Shown piece after piece: positions 5,990 through 6,165 of a DNA stretch of 6,165 bases (position 1 is its first letter; the number at the start of each line of letters is the position of its first letter). Position numbers and translations under genes: made by a program. The stretch is from assembly GCA_023264755.1 (NCBI GenBank), contig JAHFVB010000321.1, positions 1 through 6,165 on the forward strand, read 5' to 3'. The DNA comes from Mycobacterium sp. GTDB lineage: Bacteria; Actinomycetota; Actinomycetes; Mycobacteriales; Mycobacteriaceae. A model generated the notes under the pieces. It saw only the letters and a program-made list of their open reading frames with translations. It ran no database searches and had not been told where the DNA came from.

Positions 5990-6165
5990 GGGGCGATCCT
6001 CTGCAGAACCAGGAGGTTGCGGGCCAGATTGTCGACGTCCGGGGTGCCGAGCCCACTGACCAGGTCGTAGCCAGGACCCGCGGTGTCGACGGCGTTGCCG
6101 CCCCGGGTGATGTCGTGCAGCGCTGGCAGCGGAGAGTCCTCGACCATCCGGTAGAGCAGGGGGTT
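5986..6165 (-). CDS. S53 (sedolisin/kumamolisin-type) serine peptidase, C-terminal 59 residues only
   Basis: The gene enters from the right edge; only its last 59 codons and stop are visible. S53 peptidases are subtilisin-fold serine-carboxyl proteases, normally exported with a large prodomain. Seen: HDITRGGN (residues 17-24), AGPGYDLVSGLGTPD (29-43) and a closing helix DNLARNLLVLQ. Asp-Ile followed by Gly-x-Gly-x-Asp (Asp18, Ile19, Gly30, Gly32, Asp34) is the calcium-binding layout at the end of kumamolisin-type enzymes, and GLGTP just after it is a family hallmark. The Ser-Glu-Asp catalytic residues, signal peptide and prodomain would all lie outside the window, so activity cannot be judged. 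Its TGA overlaps the next ATG as ATGA, tying it to the zinc-ribbon membrane gene in one operon. The frame is inferred from this motif match and the clean stop junction. Confidence 0.82.
   Translation of the reverse strand, partial: NPLLYRMVEDSPLPALHDITRGGNAVDTAGPGYDLVSGLGTPDVDNLARNLLVLQRIAP
5997..6002 (-). promoter_or_regulatory. Ribosome binding site of the zinc-ribbon membrane protein
   Basis: On the minus strand AGAGGA lies seven bases before ATG 5989, inside the end of the peptidase gene. It supports this start even though the two genes overlap by four bases. Confidence 0.65.

Noticed and set aside
4764..6056. Upstream two-thirds of a 671-codon minus-strand frame that ends at 4041
   Set aside because: Only the part from GTG 4763 is protein-like (membrane segment, folded domain). 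The rest is Arg/Pro-rich and overlaps, in another frame, the zinc-ribbon membrane protein with its paired cysteines and helices.
5126..6070. Plus-strand open frame of 314 codons
   Set aside because: Gln/Gly/Glu/Ala-rich low-complexity translation with no family resemblance; it lies antisense to the zinc-ribbon gene.

Overview
The window is GC-rich DNA from an actinobacterium, most likely a Mycobacteriaceae member. The evidence is the imuA'-imuB mutasome cassette with the QLPLWG clamp-binding motif of mycobacterial ImuB, the convergent iunH next to it (as recalled for M. tuberculosis Rv3393-Rv3395c), GTG starts and overlapping stop/start junctions. Having ohrR-ohr here is more like an environmental or rapid-growing species than M. 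tuberculosis, which as far as I know lacks Ohr. The species cannot be named from sequence alone.

Plus strand, 1-2879. The C-terminal half of imuA' runs to 337. It is followed after one base by complete imuB (339-1961), a catalytically dead Y-family polymerase relative that acts as the scaffold of DnaE2-dependent mutagenic repair. After 52 bp containing an AT-rich palindromic operator and a probable leaderless promoter come ohrR (2014-2460, redox-sensing MarR-type repressor) and ohr (2457-2879, organic hydroperoxide reductase). These two overlap by GTGA and form a self-regulated peroxide-defence operon.

Minus strand, 6165-2886. The first three genes are joined by 4-bp stop/start overlaps: the tail of an S53 (sedolisin-type) serine peptidase (6165-5986), an eight-helix membrane protein with a zinc ribbon at each end (5989-4760), and a single-pass membrane-anchored protein of unknown function (4763-4041). 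A full-length nucleoside hydrolase, iunH (3992-2886), follows after 48 bp. It converges on ohr with only 6 bp between the stop codons.

How the parts relate: imuA'B handles damage-tolerant DNA synthesis and ohrR-ohr handles peroxide damage, so the left half is stress-response DNA. The ohr operon sits where M. tuberculosis has imuB facing iunH directly, so it looks like an insertion or a lineage-specific retention. The right half is the least explained part: a tightly coupled protease / double-zinc-ribbon membrane protein / anchored protein operon that could be a membrane-associated proteolytic or secretion module. That function is inference. No RNA genes, CRISPR arrays, insertion sequences or phage genes were seen, and there is no gene-free stretch longer than 52 bp.
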